In this document: in pieces, positions 26,821 through 35,158 of the stretch | Layout of the letters: every line of letters starts with the position of its first letter | Numbering within the stretch: the first letter of the stretch is position 1 | Origin: Methanothermobacter sp. K4 | GTDB taxonomy: Archaea > Methanobacteriota > Methanobacteria > Methanobacteriales > Methanothermobacteraceae | DNA length: 64,000 bases | Direction of reading: 5' to 3' | Assembly: GCF_022014235.1 (NCBI RefSeq) | Contig: NZ_JAKLTD010000002.1 | Coordinates: 442,548-506,547 of the forward strand | Made by a program: the position numbers and the translations under genes | The notes under the pieces: generated by a model | Databases searched by the model: none | The model's input: only the letters and a program-made list of their open reading frames with translations | What the model was told of the DNA's origin: nothing

Positions 26821-27429
26821 TCACACAATCATATCAGTGAGGTCGTGTCTGAACCTGAGGTTTACAGGATATCCATAAACCCTCTTAATCCTCTGGGCCG
26901 GTACGGAGCCCCTCCTTATCATACCATCCTCTGTCTTTATGCTCCGGATCTTGAATACGTGTTCATCTATCTTCATGACATCCCCCACCCTGAATTCAAA
27001 GTCCCTGTCGACCTCAACCTTCCTTGAGTAGACCTCACCATGGAGGTCCACGGATATACCGACACGGGCGGGTGCCTCGAGTGAAACAGCCCACAGCGTC
27101 TCAACATCCTCTGCAGTGGCTTTATCAACCCTCTTGCCGCTCTTAAGTTCCAGTGAGGTTATCTCAACGAGTTTCCCTGATACGGTGATCGCATCGCCTG
27201 CGGATACCTCCTCATGGGGGTATAGATCCACCTCATCCCGGTAGGAGCTTCCATGCTCACTTATTATTATCCTGTGGCGTTCGGGTTTTTCAATCACAAG
27301 GCTATCCCTGAAAACCGTCCCGCATTCCTCACATTCAAGTACAAGGTGCTTGATCTTCCTTGATCTGGACTCATCTGTTCTGCTCTTTAAAACCCTGAAT
27401 GCCTTTGACCCGCAAATCGGACACTGCAT
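26821..27429 (-). CDS. HVO_0476-type zinc-ribbon protein
   Basis: A 202-residue archaeal protein with an N-terminal zinc ribbon (Cys3, Cys6, Cys33, Cys36; CPICG and CEECG) and a C-terminal part of two similar beta-rich segments (about 60-125 and 125-190; VSAGDAITVSG and FRVGDVMKIDE). It matches a conserved archaeal family of unknown function; an RNA- or DNA-binding role is only suggested by the ribbon and barrel. It stands in a stable place between the LeuD-type gene and pcm. Confidence 0.78.
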   Translation of the reverse strand: MQCPICGSKAFRVLKSRTDESRSRKIKHLVLECEECGTVFRDSLVIEKPERHRIIISEHGSSYRDEVDLYPHEEVSAGDAITVSGKLVEITSLELKSGKRVDKATAEDVETLWAVSLEAPARVGISVDLHGEVYSRKVEVDRDFEFRVGDVMKIDEHVFKIRSIKTEDGMIRRGSVPAQRIKRVYGYPVNLRFRHDLTDMIV

Positions 27430-27472
27430 CTATTACCCCTCATAAACACTTTCCTGTAAATTTATGTTTCTC

Positions 27473-27973
27473 CTACCCTGAACCTTCTTTTAGCGTCCTG
27501 ATATAGTGGTTTACAAGGCCGCCGTCCTCTAGTATTGAGAGCATGTAGTCGTTGAAGGGCTTCATCTCATATCTCTTTCCAGAGGTGAGGTTCTCAATGA
27601 AACCACCCTTGAGATCAACAGAGATTTCATCCCCGTCCACTGCATCCACGCGAGCCATTATAACGGGAAACCCTATGTTTATGGCGTTTCTGTAGAATAT
27701 CCTGGCAAAGGATTCTGCTATGATCGCGGCGACACCCGCATGTTTAAGGGCTACCGGGGCCTGCTCCCTGGATGATCCGCACCCAAAGTTGCGCCCGGCC
27801 ACTATTATGTCGCCCCTCTTCACCTCAGAGGCAAACTCTGGCCTTGCACCCTCCATTACATGGGATGCGAGTTCATCAAGGCTGAAGGTCCTCAGATAAC
27901 GTCCCGGTATGATCATATCTGTATCTATGTTATCACCGAATCTCCATACTCTTCCCCTTATAACTTCTTCCAT
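27473..27973 (-). CDS. leuD: Isopropylmalate/homoaconitate isomerase small subunit (LeuD type)
   Basis: Small subunit of an aconitase-family isomerase. Typical motifs in the 166-residue protein are FGDNIDTDMIIPGRYL, FGCGSSREQAPVALK and a KRYEMKPFNDYMLSILEDGG end. Methanogens have two such pairs: one for leucine synthesis, one for the 2-oxosuberate route to coenzyme B. The loop that separates them, here between PGRYL and FGCGSS, does not let me decide. The ATG at 27973 has AGGAGGGA 8 bases upstream; a GTG at 27991 is less likely. The large subunit is not nearby. Confidence 0.9.
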   Translation of the reverse strand: MEEVIRGRVWRFGDNIDTDMIIPGRYLRTFSLDELASHVMEGARPEFASEVKRGDIIVAGRNFGCGSSREQAPVALKHAGVAAIIAESFARIFYRNAINIGFPVIMARVDAVDGDEISVDLKGGFIENLTSGKRYEMKPFNDYMLSILEDGGLVNHYIRTLKEGSG

Positions 27974-27991
27974 CCATATTCCCTCCTGCAC

Positions 27992-28972
27992 TCAGGATCT
28001 AATCACAGAAGCCCCCTCATTACGACCTCCCGTTACAAAGGCCTGCCCAGAATCCATTATCTCCAGAACAGCATCCACCATATCATCAGCTTTCCCATCT
28101 GTAACCGCATATACTGCGGGACCAAATGAACTCATGCCTGCCCCTGCGGCCCCTGAAGACAACATAGCATCTATTAAACTGTCAATCAGTGGGTCCTGGA
28201 GATCCCTTTCAACCTTCTTGAATCCTATCCTCTGTATTTCATTGACAGATTCCCCAAAGGCCTCAATGTCCCCTTCAATGACTGATGGCATCATCTTCAT
28301 GAGAATTATGTGCGAGAGCCTTTCAACCTCCCTGAGGGGAATGGGGCAGTATTCCTGAAATATGTTAACCTCCTTTTTTCCTGAAACTGATCTCTCAATG
28401 TAAGGTATGGCAACCACGATATTCCAGTTCTCAGGAAAATCATATCTCGCAATAACAGGTGGTGGGGATGCACTTGAGGCAGATGACGGCAGAAAGTCAG
28501 ACTTTTCACGGGTACTGTGTCCTGCATCCACTATGAATCCTCCATCTTCAAAGGAGGCAACTCCTATACCTGATGTTCCACCCCTGCCAACAATCGCTGC
28601 CAGGTCCCTTGCCCTTATACTGACGCCGTGGTACTCTGCTATGAGTTTTGCGGATGCGAGAGATATCTGGGTTCCCGATCCAAGACCCGAATGGGCTGGA
28701 AACATGCTTTCAACCTTGAAGGCGAATTTTTCATCACTGCCAATGTAGCTGAGGGTTCTCTCTGCAGCTGCTGTTATCTTTGAAACATATTCCTCCCTGA
28801 GTGCTCTCTCCACTTCACCAGTGAACTCCACAGTGATTTCATCTGAAGCCTCGAGGCCCATGATCAGTTCAGGCTCCCTGAGGGTGATTCCCACCCCTCC
28901 ATCGAGGCGGCCCCTCCTCCCATTGAGGTCTATGAGGGTTAGGTGTAACCGGGATGGTGTGTTGATGATCAA
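27992..28972 (-). CDS. mptG: Beta-ribofuranosylaminobenzene 5'-phosphate synthase
   Basis: First committed enzyme of the aryl part of methanopterin: couples 4-hydroxybenzoate or 4-aminobenzoate with PRPP and releases CO2. It belongs to the GHMP fold; the loop FPAHSGLGSGTQISLASAK (around residue 92) and GRGGTSGIGVASFEDGGFIVDAGHS are family hallmarks. The start is unclear. The in-frame GTG at 28984 overlaps the GGAG ribosome-binding site, so initiation is more likely downstream, at ATT 28978 or TTG 28972. It follows the radical SAM gene by about 8-20 bases, which suggests a shared pterin role for both. Confidence 0.94.
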   Translation of the reverse strand: MIINTPSRLHLTLIDLNGRRGRLDGGVGITLREPELIMGLEASDEITVEFTGEVERALREEYVSKITAAAERTLSYIGSDEKFAFKVESMFPAHSGLGSGTQISLASAKLIAEYHGVSIRARDLAAIVGRGGTSGIGVASFEDGGFIVDAGHSTREKSDFLPSSASSASPPPVIARYDFPENWNIVVAIPYIERSVSGKKEVNIFQEYCPIPLREVERLSHIILMKMMPSVIEGDIEAFGESVNEIQRIGFKKVERDLQDPLIDSLIDAMLSSGAAGAGMSSFGPAVYAVTDGKADDMVDAVLEIMDSGQAFVTGGRNEGASVIRS

Positions 28973-28992
28973 TTCAATTACCACTCCTTTGA

Positions 28993-30468
28993 TTATCCTT
29001 TTAGAGGTTTTGAGAACTGCTTTTCAACCTCTGCCCTGTGTATTGAGTTCATTGTACAGAAGGGGACTATGCGCCCATCAGGCAGGGCGTAGTGTATGAC
29101 GCACCTTTTAACCCTCTCAATATCAAAGTTCCATGGGTCCATGAAGTGCATGCATGATACCAGGAGCGTGTTGTAGTGGAATTCTCCAAGGGCACTGTAT
29201 GATCTCTCCCTGAATACTGATGTGAGTATACTCTTTATATCAACAGACTCCGGTGCCTTCGATTTGTCGAGGGTTTTCGGAAGTTCTATTGTTGATTTTG
29301 CAATCAATTTGGCCTTTGCTGCTATTCCTCCCTTCTCAAGTTCCTCCCTGCCCTTATCAAGTATCTCAAAGAACCTGTCAACATCAATGAACCTTGTTAT
29401 TGGGATTATTTTCCCGTCCTCTATGAATATGTATGTGGCTGTGCCGCAGTGCTGGTGGCATGTGAATGTAACCTGGGGTTCACCCTCAATGGCTGCAACG
29501 AAGTCCGATATTGGGCGGACAGATGATGCCGGGTAGAAGTCATCAACAGATATCTCCGAACCTGTCTGTTCCTCCACGAGTTCCTGGAAGTCGGGTATTG
29601 TTATGCGCTGCTCCTCAACCCTGTCGGCTGGGGTTCTTCCTGCAAAGGACACGGGCTGGAAGTTAACGCCCCTTATTATATCGATGTTTTCAATGGCGAA
29701 CCTTATTATGTCCCCCACCTGGCTGTCATTGAGACCCCTCACGAGTGTGGGGACCAGTACTATTCCAAGACCCGCCTTTCTGCAGTTCTCTATTGCCTGT
29801 AATTTCAGGGGCAGAAGATTTTTACCCCTTGATACAATGTAGGGTTCCTCTGTGACCCCGTCGAACTGGAGATAGACTGTGTTGAGCCCTGCCTCCCTGA
29901 GTTCCGCTGCAAGTTCAGGTTTCCGTGCAAGTCTCACACCATTTGTGGCTATCTGGACATGGGTGAAGCCCTCCTCCCTTGCGAGTTTCACGAGCTCCAC
30001 TATGTCCTTCCTCACCGTTGGCTCACCACCTGCGTACTGAATGGCTGGTGTGGGTACAGGTCTGTTTCTGCGGAGATTTCTGAGCATCTCCCTTATCTCT
30101 TCATAGGTTGGCTCATAAAGGTAGTTTGAGACGGCAGCATTGGCAAAACAGATGGGACATTTAAGATTACATCGATTAGTAACATCAATAAGACCAAGAA
30201 CAGTGTGGCTCTCATGTTCAGGACAGAGGCCACAGTCAAGTGGACATCCCTTCAGGGGATCCGTCTGAGGGTTCAGTAGCCCCTCACCTCCCTCATCATA
30301 ATCTTCTGCCTTACGGTAGATCTCGGAATTGCTCCAGTAAACACCCTCAAAGGTTCCATGCTCCGGGCATTCCTTCCTTATTAGAACCCTGCCCTCATCC
30401 TCAAAGACCTCCGCATCGACGGGTCTGAGGCACTCAGGGCAGAGACTCCTTGTTTTCTTTATTACCAC
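28993..30468 (-). CDS. Radical SAM protein of the Tes / MJ0619 family
   Basis: A 491-residue multicluster radical SAM protein. Numbered from the GTG at 30468, a rubredoxin-like zinc site (Cys10, Cys13, Cys34, His37) comes first, then CPLDCGLC (Cys75, Cys79, Cys82), the radical SAM motif CNLKCPIC (Cys100, Cys104, Cys107) and later cysteines near FTCHQHCG, SCMHF and PFCTMN. The Methanocaldococcus member MJ0619 was first linked to pterin methylation and later to tetraether lipid synthesis. Context fits both: beta-RFAP synthase follows, carS is divergent. The GTG at 30468 has AGGTGA just upstream; a GTG at 30477 is the other choice. Confidence 0.9.
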   Translation of the reverse strand: MVIKKTRSLCPECLRPVDAEVFEDEGRVLIRKECPEHGTFEGVYWSNSEIYRKAEDYDEGGEGLLNPQTDPLKGCPLDCGLCPEHESHTVLGLIDVTNRCNLKCPICFANAAVSNYLYEPTYEEIREMLRNLRRNRPVPTPAIQYAGGEPTVRKDIVELVKLAREEGFTHVQIATNGVRLARKPELAAELREAGLNTVYLQFDGVTEEPYIVSRGKNLLPLKLQAIENCRKAGLGIVLVPTLVRGLNDSQVGDIIRFAIENIDIIRGVNFQPVSFAGRTPADRVEEQRITIPDFQELVEEQTGSEISVDDFYPASSVRPISDFVAAIEGEPQVTFTCHQHCGTATYIFIEDGKIIPITRFIDVDRFFEILDKGREELEKGGIAAKAKLIAKSTIELPKTLDKSKAPESVDIKSILTSVFRERSYSALGEFHYNTLLVSCMHFMDPWNFDIERVKRCVIHYALPDGRIVPFCTMNSIHRAEVEKQFSKPLKG

Positions 30469-30524
30469 AACAGTCACCTGTTTAATTTGAATATTAAAAT
30501 CATCGAATCAGTTCACCGGCAAAC

Positions 30525-30534
30525 GTTATATACC
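30525..30534. promoter_or_regulatory. TATA element between the Tes-like gene and carS
   Basis: GTTATATACC reads as a TATA box on either strand. On the minus strand it is about 55 bases before the Tes-like start; on the plus strand it would give carS a leader of about 80 bases. Confidence 0.35.
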
Positions 30535-30632
30535 TGATGTATGAAATTACAAACCCATGCATCTCTTCCTGGGAGCCTGAACTGACCGGTTCCTACGGTA
30601 TCTTAAATTAAATAATTTTGCGAGGTGTACAA

Positions 30633-31148
30633 GTGAATACCGATATTATCAATATTATAGATGTTCTCTATGTAATATACTTTATGTTACCAGCCTACAT
30701 GGCGAATATAAGTGGTCTCGTATTTGGTGGGGGCAGACCCCTTGACATGGGCATCACCCTCAGTGATGGCAGGCGCCTCATAGGGGACGGGGTAACCTGG
30801 CGGGGCACTGCTGCGGGTACCCTTATTGGACTTTTTGTAGGGTTAATTCAGGGCTTTCTTTCAGGTTCAGTTATAACAGGAGCAATAACAGGTCTTTTAC
30901 TTGGATTCGGAGCCCTCATGGGAGATGCGGCAGGTAGTTTCATAAAGCGAAGACTCAGAATAGATAGGGGTAGGCCAGCGCCTATCCTTGATCAGCTTGA
31001 CTTCGTTGCCGGGGCCCTGATACTGGTATCCCCCCTGAGGGTACTGCCAGTTGATTACATCATCCTGATAATGCTCATCACCCTGGTTCTTCATCTCTCA
31101 GCAAACATCATAGCATACCTCATCGGTATGAAGGATGTCTGGTACTGA
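30633..31148 (+). CDS. carS: CDP-archaeol synthase
   Basis: Activates unsaturated archaetidic acid (digeranylgeranylglyceryl phosphate) with CTP, giving CDP-archaeol for polar headgroup addition. The 171-residue integral membrane protein has five hydrophobic segments and the family motifs ANISGLVFGGGRPLDMG, DGRRLIGDGVTWRG and the GDAAGSFIKRRLRIDRGRPAPILDQLDF loop, whose Asp residues bind metal and nucleotide. GTG 30633 is chosen because GAGGTG precedes it by 5 bases. It is divergent from the Tes-like gene, itself a candidate tetraether enzyme. Confidence 0.93.
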   Translation: MNTDIINIIDVLYVIYFMLPAYMANISGLVFGGGRPLDMGITLSDGRRLIGDGVTWRGTAAGTLIGLFVGLIQGFLSGSVITGAITGLLLGFGALMGDAAGSFIKRRLRIDRGRPAPILDQLDFVAGALILVSPLRVLPVDYIILIMLITLVLHLSANIIAYLIGMKDVWY

Positions 31149-31150
31149 CG

Positions 31151-31822
31151 TTATGATAGAAGGGATCTGCTGGCACTCAGGAGTTTTAGGGTCATGAAAA
31201 ATACCTCGTATGGTGATGACCACTCAGGGACCTCATAGACCAGTGTCGGGTAGCCTGCGGCGGCAAGTGGCCTTGAGAAGAGTCTCGCTGATGAACTCCT
31301 GTACCTTGTTTTTCCTGAGACCGGGTAGTAATTGAACCCTTCCTTCCTTAGGCTTTCAGCGATTCTCACTGAAGGTTCATCCATCTGTGGTGTTGCAACA
31401 TAGAATCCCTCACCATAACCCGGTGCATGGGCATGGGCAATTATCACAAGGTCATAATCAGATTTCGTTACATCGGGGAGGATGTAGGTGGTTGCAAGGC
31501 CCTCACCATTGGTCCTCCCCCTGCTGTAATCCATTGGACTGTCCTCAACATTTATACTGTAGAGTGCAACCTCCACAGGGAGAAGTGCAAATGCCCTGCT
31601 GGCCCACTGGACTGGTGCAACTGAAACCCCCTCCCGCGGATGTATCCCTGTTACAACGGCCACCTTTATGTTCTGCTCACCGTAATGGGCATAGACGTCC
31701 CTTGTAACATATCCCCGGGAATCCGAGCCGATAGTTGAATGGTCAGATATGTTCATGATTACAAGGGGGGTCACAAGGAGGAGTATAACAGTGATTAAAA
31801 TCCTTGATTTCAACTCAACCAT
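31151..31822 (-). CDS. Membrane-anchored M14-like zinc peptidase
   Basis: A 223-residue protein with an N-terminal anchor (residues 7-24) and an external domain that resembles short M14 carboxypeptidase/desuccinylase proteins. GIHPREG gives the paired zinc ligands His61 and Glu64, a later AHAH (His130 or His132) the third, and LVYEVPEW the candidate catalytic Glu197. The substrate is unknown; an extracellular site suggests a wall peptide. Its stop meets the carS stop at 2 bases, and it follows mfnF by 4 bases, so it is probably part of that operon. Confidence 0.72.
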   Translation of the reverse strand: MVELKSRILITVILLLVTPLVIMNISDHSTIGSDSRGYVTRDVYAHYGEQNIKVAVVTGIHPREGVSVAPVQWASRAFALLPVEVALYSINVEDSPMDYSRGRTNGEGLATTYILPDVTKSDYDLVIIAHAHAPGYGEGFYVATPQMDEPSVRIAESLRKEGFNYYPVSGKTRYRSSSARLFSRPLAAAGYPTLVYEVPEWSSPYEVFFMTLKLLSASRSLLS

Positions 31823-31826
31823 CCAT

Positions 31827-32855
31827 CTATATGTTCTGGAGGTAATCCTCCATGAGGAGGGCTGTGCCTACTGCAGGGGCCACCACACACTCCTCCTCTG
31901 TCAGGAATTCGTCCATGGTTCTGCATTTGAGGTCGAGAATTTCAGCTGCCCTTTTTGCAAGAATCTTCATTCCAAGGCCCGTGGCGATCACCTCATCAAG
32001 GTTTTCGCGCTCTGAAACCTCTGCGATTCCCTCTGCTATCTTGAGTATCTGCTGGTGGTAGATGTACTCTGCCACCTCAAGTATATCCTCTGGTTCAAGG
32101 AGTTCCAGGTCGGCGCAGAGGACCCGGGCTATCCTCAGCATACAATCCTCAATGGATTTCCCTGAGCCATCCGGTGTGCTGCAGGTGTAATCTGATTCCC
32201 TGATATTGCCGAGTAACCTGTGAACATCGGCAGTTATTGCAAAAAGTTCAGATGCAACCCTGAACCATCTATCATTGAGGGGGACCCTGTCGACTATGGT
32301 TGCAACATTGGTTCTCAGTGTGCCCGTGTAGACAAGTTCACCAGTTGATAGCCTTTCAAGGTCATTCCTTCCCCTTGAAGCCTCGAATCCATCCTTGACG
32401 GGTATTATGTCCGTTGTTGTGCTTCCCACGTCCACCATTATGCAGTCGCTGCTCATCGCAGATGCTATCTGTGAGGTGGCAACCCAGTTGGCCGCAGCCA
32501 CATCCATGGGGTCCCTGATCGCCTCGGAGGCATCCACCATGCCCGAGAGGCTCACGTATGCCACTGGAACATCGAATGCACTCTGGACACTTTCAACTAT
32601 GTCTATAACACCATCTGCCTTGCTTGGGTAGGCGTCGACCAGTTCAGCTGTCATGCATATGCCAACACCATCAAGGTCATCAAGGTCATCTCCTGCAAGT
32701 TCAATCAGGGTTTCTGAAAGTTCATGCCTTTTAAGCCACATGGGGAGGTACCTGAAGTCCACACGGACGTTCTTCATTTCCCCATCGGCTCCAAACTCTA
32801 TTACTGCCATGTCGGTGTTTGCTCCTCCAATATCAAATCCCGCTATCTTCATCAA
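31827..32855 (-). CDS. mfnF: Methanofuran synthase subunit MfnF (ASKHA-type)
   Basis: Couples the furan unit (F1 diphosphate) to gamma-glutamyltyramine in methanofuran synthesis. The 342-residue protein has the ASKHA/hydantoinase fold: FDIGGANTDMAVIE at the N-terminus, MVDVGSTTTDIIPVKDG in the middle and GLGMKILAKRAAE near the end. It belongs to the protein family long annotated as H4MPT-linked C1-transfer, of which Methanocaldococcus MJ0840 was shown to be MfnF. mfnD lies directly upstream (17 bases), which supports this assignment strongly. Confidence 0.9.
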   Translation of the reverse strand: MMKIAGFDIGGANTDMAVIEFGADGEMKNVRVDFRYLPMWLKRHELSETLIELAGDDLDDLDGVGICMTAELVDAYPSKADGVIDIVESVQSAFDVPVAYVSLSGMVDASEAIRDPMDVAAANWVATSQIASAMSSDCIMVDVGSTTTDIIPVKDGFEASRGRNDLERLSTGELVYTGTLRTNVATIVDRVPLNDRWFRVASELFAITADVHRLLGNIRESDYTCSTPDGSGKSIEDCMLRIARVLCADLELLEPEDILEVAEYIYHQQILKIAEGIAEVSERENLDEVIATGLGMKILAKRAAEILDLKCRTMDEFLTEEECVVAPAVGTALLMEDYLQNI

Positions 32856-32872
32856 AGGTCAACTCCATAATC

Positions 32873-33853
32873 TTAATTCCCGGCTTCAGTTCCCCTGCGG
32901 ACATCCACAACCATGCCCCTGGAACCTTTTCTGAAGTATGCTGTTCCATTGAATTTAACACGCTGTGGAAGTTCACCCATAACTGATTGAAGGACCATAT
33001 GGCCCAGGTTTCCCTCTGAAATCCTTCTGAGACCTATATAGGGCGTTGTGATCCGGGAGTTTATCTCAACAACATAGGGTTCATCTGCAAGTATCATGTC
33101 CACCCCAACATAGCCCCTCAGACCATTAATGGATTCCACAGCCCTTCTGGCAACCCTGAAGGCCTCATCCCTCATACTGTGATCCACAGGGGCTGCCCCC
33201 CCATTATACTCCAGTGAATCCCCCCTTATGAGGATATTCTGCCTGTTGAGACTTATGGGTAGCGCCCTTATTCCATCAGAGAGCAGGCTCACGCTGACGC
33301 TCTCACCCTCAACAAATTCCTGTATTATCATATTCTCGGGGATATCATGGAGGTCCCTCGCCTCAAGTATCCTTATACCCTGGCAGGCAACACCGTCTGC
33401 GGGTTTTATGAGAACCCTTGATGGTAGTTCTCCAAGATCATCCATTCCATAGGTCCTTATAAGGGGAGCCACCCCCCTGAGGGCCCTGTAGGTCATCCTC
33501 TTATCTGAGCATATGCGGACCGCCTCACTGGTTGAGCCGAGAAGAAGCACCCCTGAGTCTTCAACCAGTTCTGTGAGTTTATAGAGTTCCATGTCCTCCT
33601 CTGCTGCGATGAATATGCAGGCATCAAATCTATGAAGGTTTGCTCTGAGCCATTCCCTCAGGGAACCTGTGATTATTGTTGGCCTGCAATTGGACTGGAT
33701 TTCAATATCAGCGAACTTCTCAGAGAGAAGAAATTCAATTTCAAGGTTCCTGAAATCGGCCAGAAGAGCCTCAAGCATTGAACGACCCTCAAGAAATATC
33801 TCAGGGTCTTCAATCCCTGAGGCAGTTGCATATTCAAATATTAGCAGCTTCAA
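32873..33853 (-). CDS. mfnD: Tyramine-L-glutamate ligase MfnD (ATP-grasp)
   Basis: Joins tyramine and glutamate with ATP in methanofuran synthesis. The 326-residue ATP-grasp protein shows [10 protein letters not shown] at the N-terminus, a central [16 protein letters not shown] and [20 protein letters not shown] pair for ATP binding, and [16 protein letters not shown] for metal binding near residue 285. Its ATG overlaps the wecC stop by 4 bases and mfnF follows, so the methanofuran pair is translated with the UDP-sugar genes. Confidence 0.9.
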   Translation of the reverse strand: MKLLIFEYATASGIEDPEIFLEGRSMLEALLADFRNLEIEFLLSEKFADIEIQSNCRPTIITGSLREWLRANLHRFDACIFIAAEEDMELYKLTELVEDSGVLLLGSTSEAVRICSDKRMTYRALRGVAPLIRTYGMDDLGELPSRVLIKPADGVACQGIRILEARDLHDIPENMIIQEFVEGESVSVSLLSDGIRALPISLNRQNILIRGDSLEYNGGAAPVDHSMRDEAFRVARRAVESINGLRGYVGVDMILADEPYVVEINSRITTPYIGLRRISEGNLGHMVLQSVMGELPQRVKFNGTAYFRKGSRGMVVDVRRGTEAGN

Positions 33854-35145
33854 GGGCGCCCCACACCCCTGAATACTATGCCATGTTCCCTGAATTTTTC
33901 AGGATCCAGAACGGGTCTTGTGCAGATGAATATCCCGCCACCTATCATCTCAGGGGTTATTTCCAGATATTCCGAATGATCCGTCATGAGAACCACACAG
34001 TCAGATTCAAGGGCCTCCTCCAGTGAGACAGGTTCAACACCCATTTTCTTTATTAGCACAGGGTCAACATGGGGGTCGTTGACAATGACGTCAGCACCCT
34101 CTGATATGAGGGCTGCCACAAGGGGCCTTGTTGGTGTCTCCCTTGCATCTGCAACGTCGCCCTTGTAGGCCACTCCAAGAACACCCACCCGTGATCCTGC
34201 AAGGCCTCTACCCTCTGATTCAAGTGCATCCCTTATGATTTCAAGGACGTGGAAGGGCATGGATTCGTTTACCTCCCTGGCCGTCCTTATGAGTCTTGCC
34301 GGGACACCATGTTTCTCTGCCATCTCAACTATGAAGTAGGGGTCTATTGACAGGCAGTGGCCCCCAACACCGGGTCCAGGAGTGTGAAGGTTCACGCGGG
34401 GGTGGTGATTTGCTGCCTCAATTGCCTTTATGGCGTCTATGCCGAGTGATTCACATATGACTGCAAGTTCATTGGCGAGGGCTATGTTGGTATCCCTGTA
34501 GGTGTTCTCCATGAGCTTAACCATTTCTGCTGTTATGATATCATCCACAACTATTACCTCGCCCCTTGTGACCTTACCGTAAAGTTGAGCGGCCATCTCT
34601 GCACTTCTCCCATCAATGCCCCCTATGACCCTTGCATTGTTCTGCATCTCATGGAGTGTGTTGTTTGGAAGGGCCCTTTCAGGTGTGTATGCAAGTCCAA
34701 AGTCCCTTGATGCGCGCAAACCTGTTTTTTCAAGTATTGGGAGTACCACGTTTTCGCAGGCCCCTGGGGGTACGGTGCTCTCTATGATCACAAGGTCCCC
34801 CCTCTTCAAGCCCTCTGAGATGGTCTCTGTTGCTGATATCACAGCAGAAAGGTCAGATGTGTTGTCGCTGTTAACAGGTGTCGGTACCACCACAACCATC
34901 ACATTTGATTCCTCTGCAGCGCTAACACCATCAACTGTTGCCCTCAGTTTCCCCTTCCCAACAACCTCCGCGACAAGTTCATCAAGGCCTGGTTCAGGGA
35001 CAGGTGATTTTCCTATGTTGACCTTTTCCACCGTTTCTGTGCTTATGTCAATCCCTGTAACATCAAATCCTGCCCTGGCAAAAAGTGCTGCTGTTGGAAG
35101 ACCTATGTGTCCAAGACCAAATACTGCTATCCTGTAATTGTCCAT
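33850..35145 (-). CDS. wecC: UDP-N-acetyl-D-mannosaminuronate dehydrogenase
   Basis: Oxidises UDP-ManNAc to UDP-ManNAcA with NAD, a uronic sugar for surface glycans. Features of the 431-residue protein are the Rossmann loop [61 protein letters not shown] with the catalytic cysteine, and [16 protein letters not shown] in the C-terminal domain. The ATG at 35145 has GGAGG 7 bases upstream; the ATG at 35172 lies inside wecB. Pseudomurein contains N-acetyltalosaminuronic acid, so a wall role is possible but not shown. Confidence 0.94.
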   Translation of the reverse strand: MDNYRIAVFGLGHIGLPTAALFARAGFDVTGIDISTETVEKVNIGKSPVPEPGLDELVAEVVGKGKLRATVDGVSAAEESNVMVVVVPTPVNSDNTSDLSAVISATETISEGLKRGDLVIIESTVPPGACENVVLPILEKTGLRASRDFGLAYTPERALPNNTLHEMQNNARVIGGIDGRSAEMAAQLYGKVTRGEVIVVDDIITAEMVKLMENTYRDTNIALANELAVICESLGIDAIKAIEAANHHPRVNLHTPGPGVGGHCLSIDPYFIVEMAEKHGVPARLIRTAREVNESMPFHVLEIIRDALESEGRGLAGSRVGVLGVAYKGDVADARETPTRPLVAALISEGADVIVNDPHVDPVLIKKMGVEPVSLEEALESDCVVLMTDHSEYLEITPEMIGGGIFICTRPVLDPEKFREHGIVFRGVGRP

Positions 35146-35158
35146 GCCAATTCCTCCA

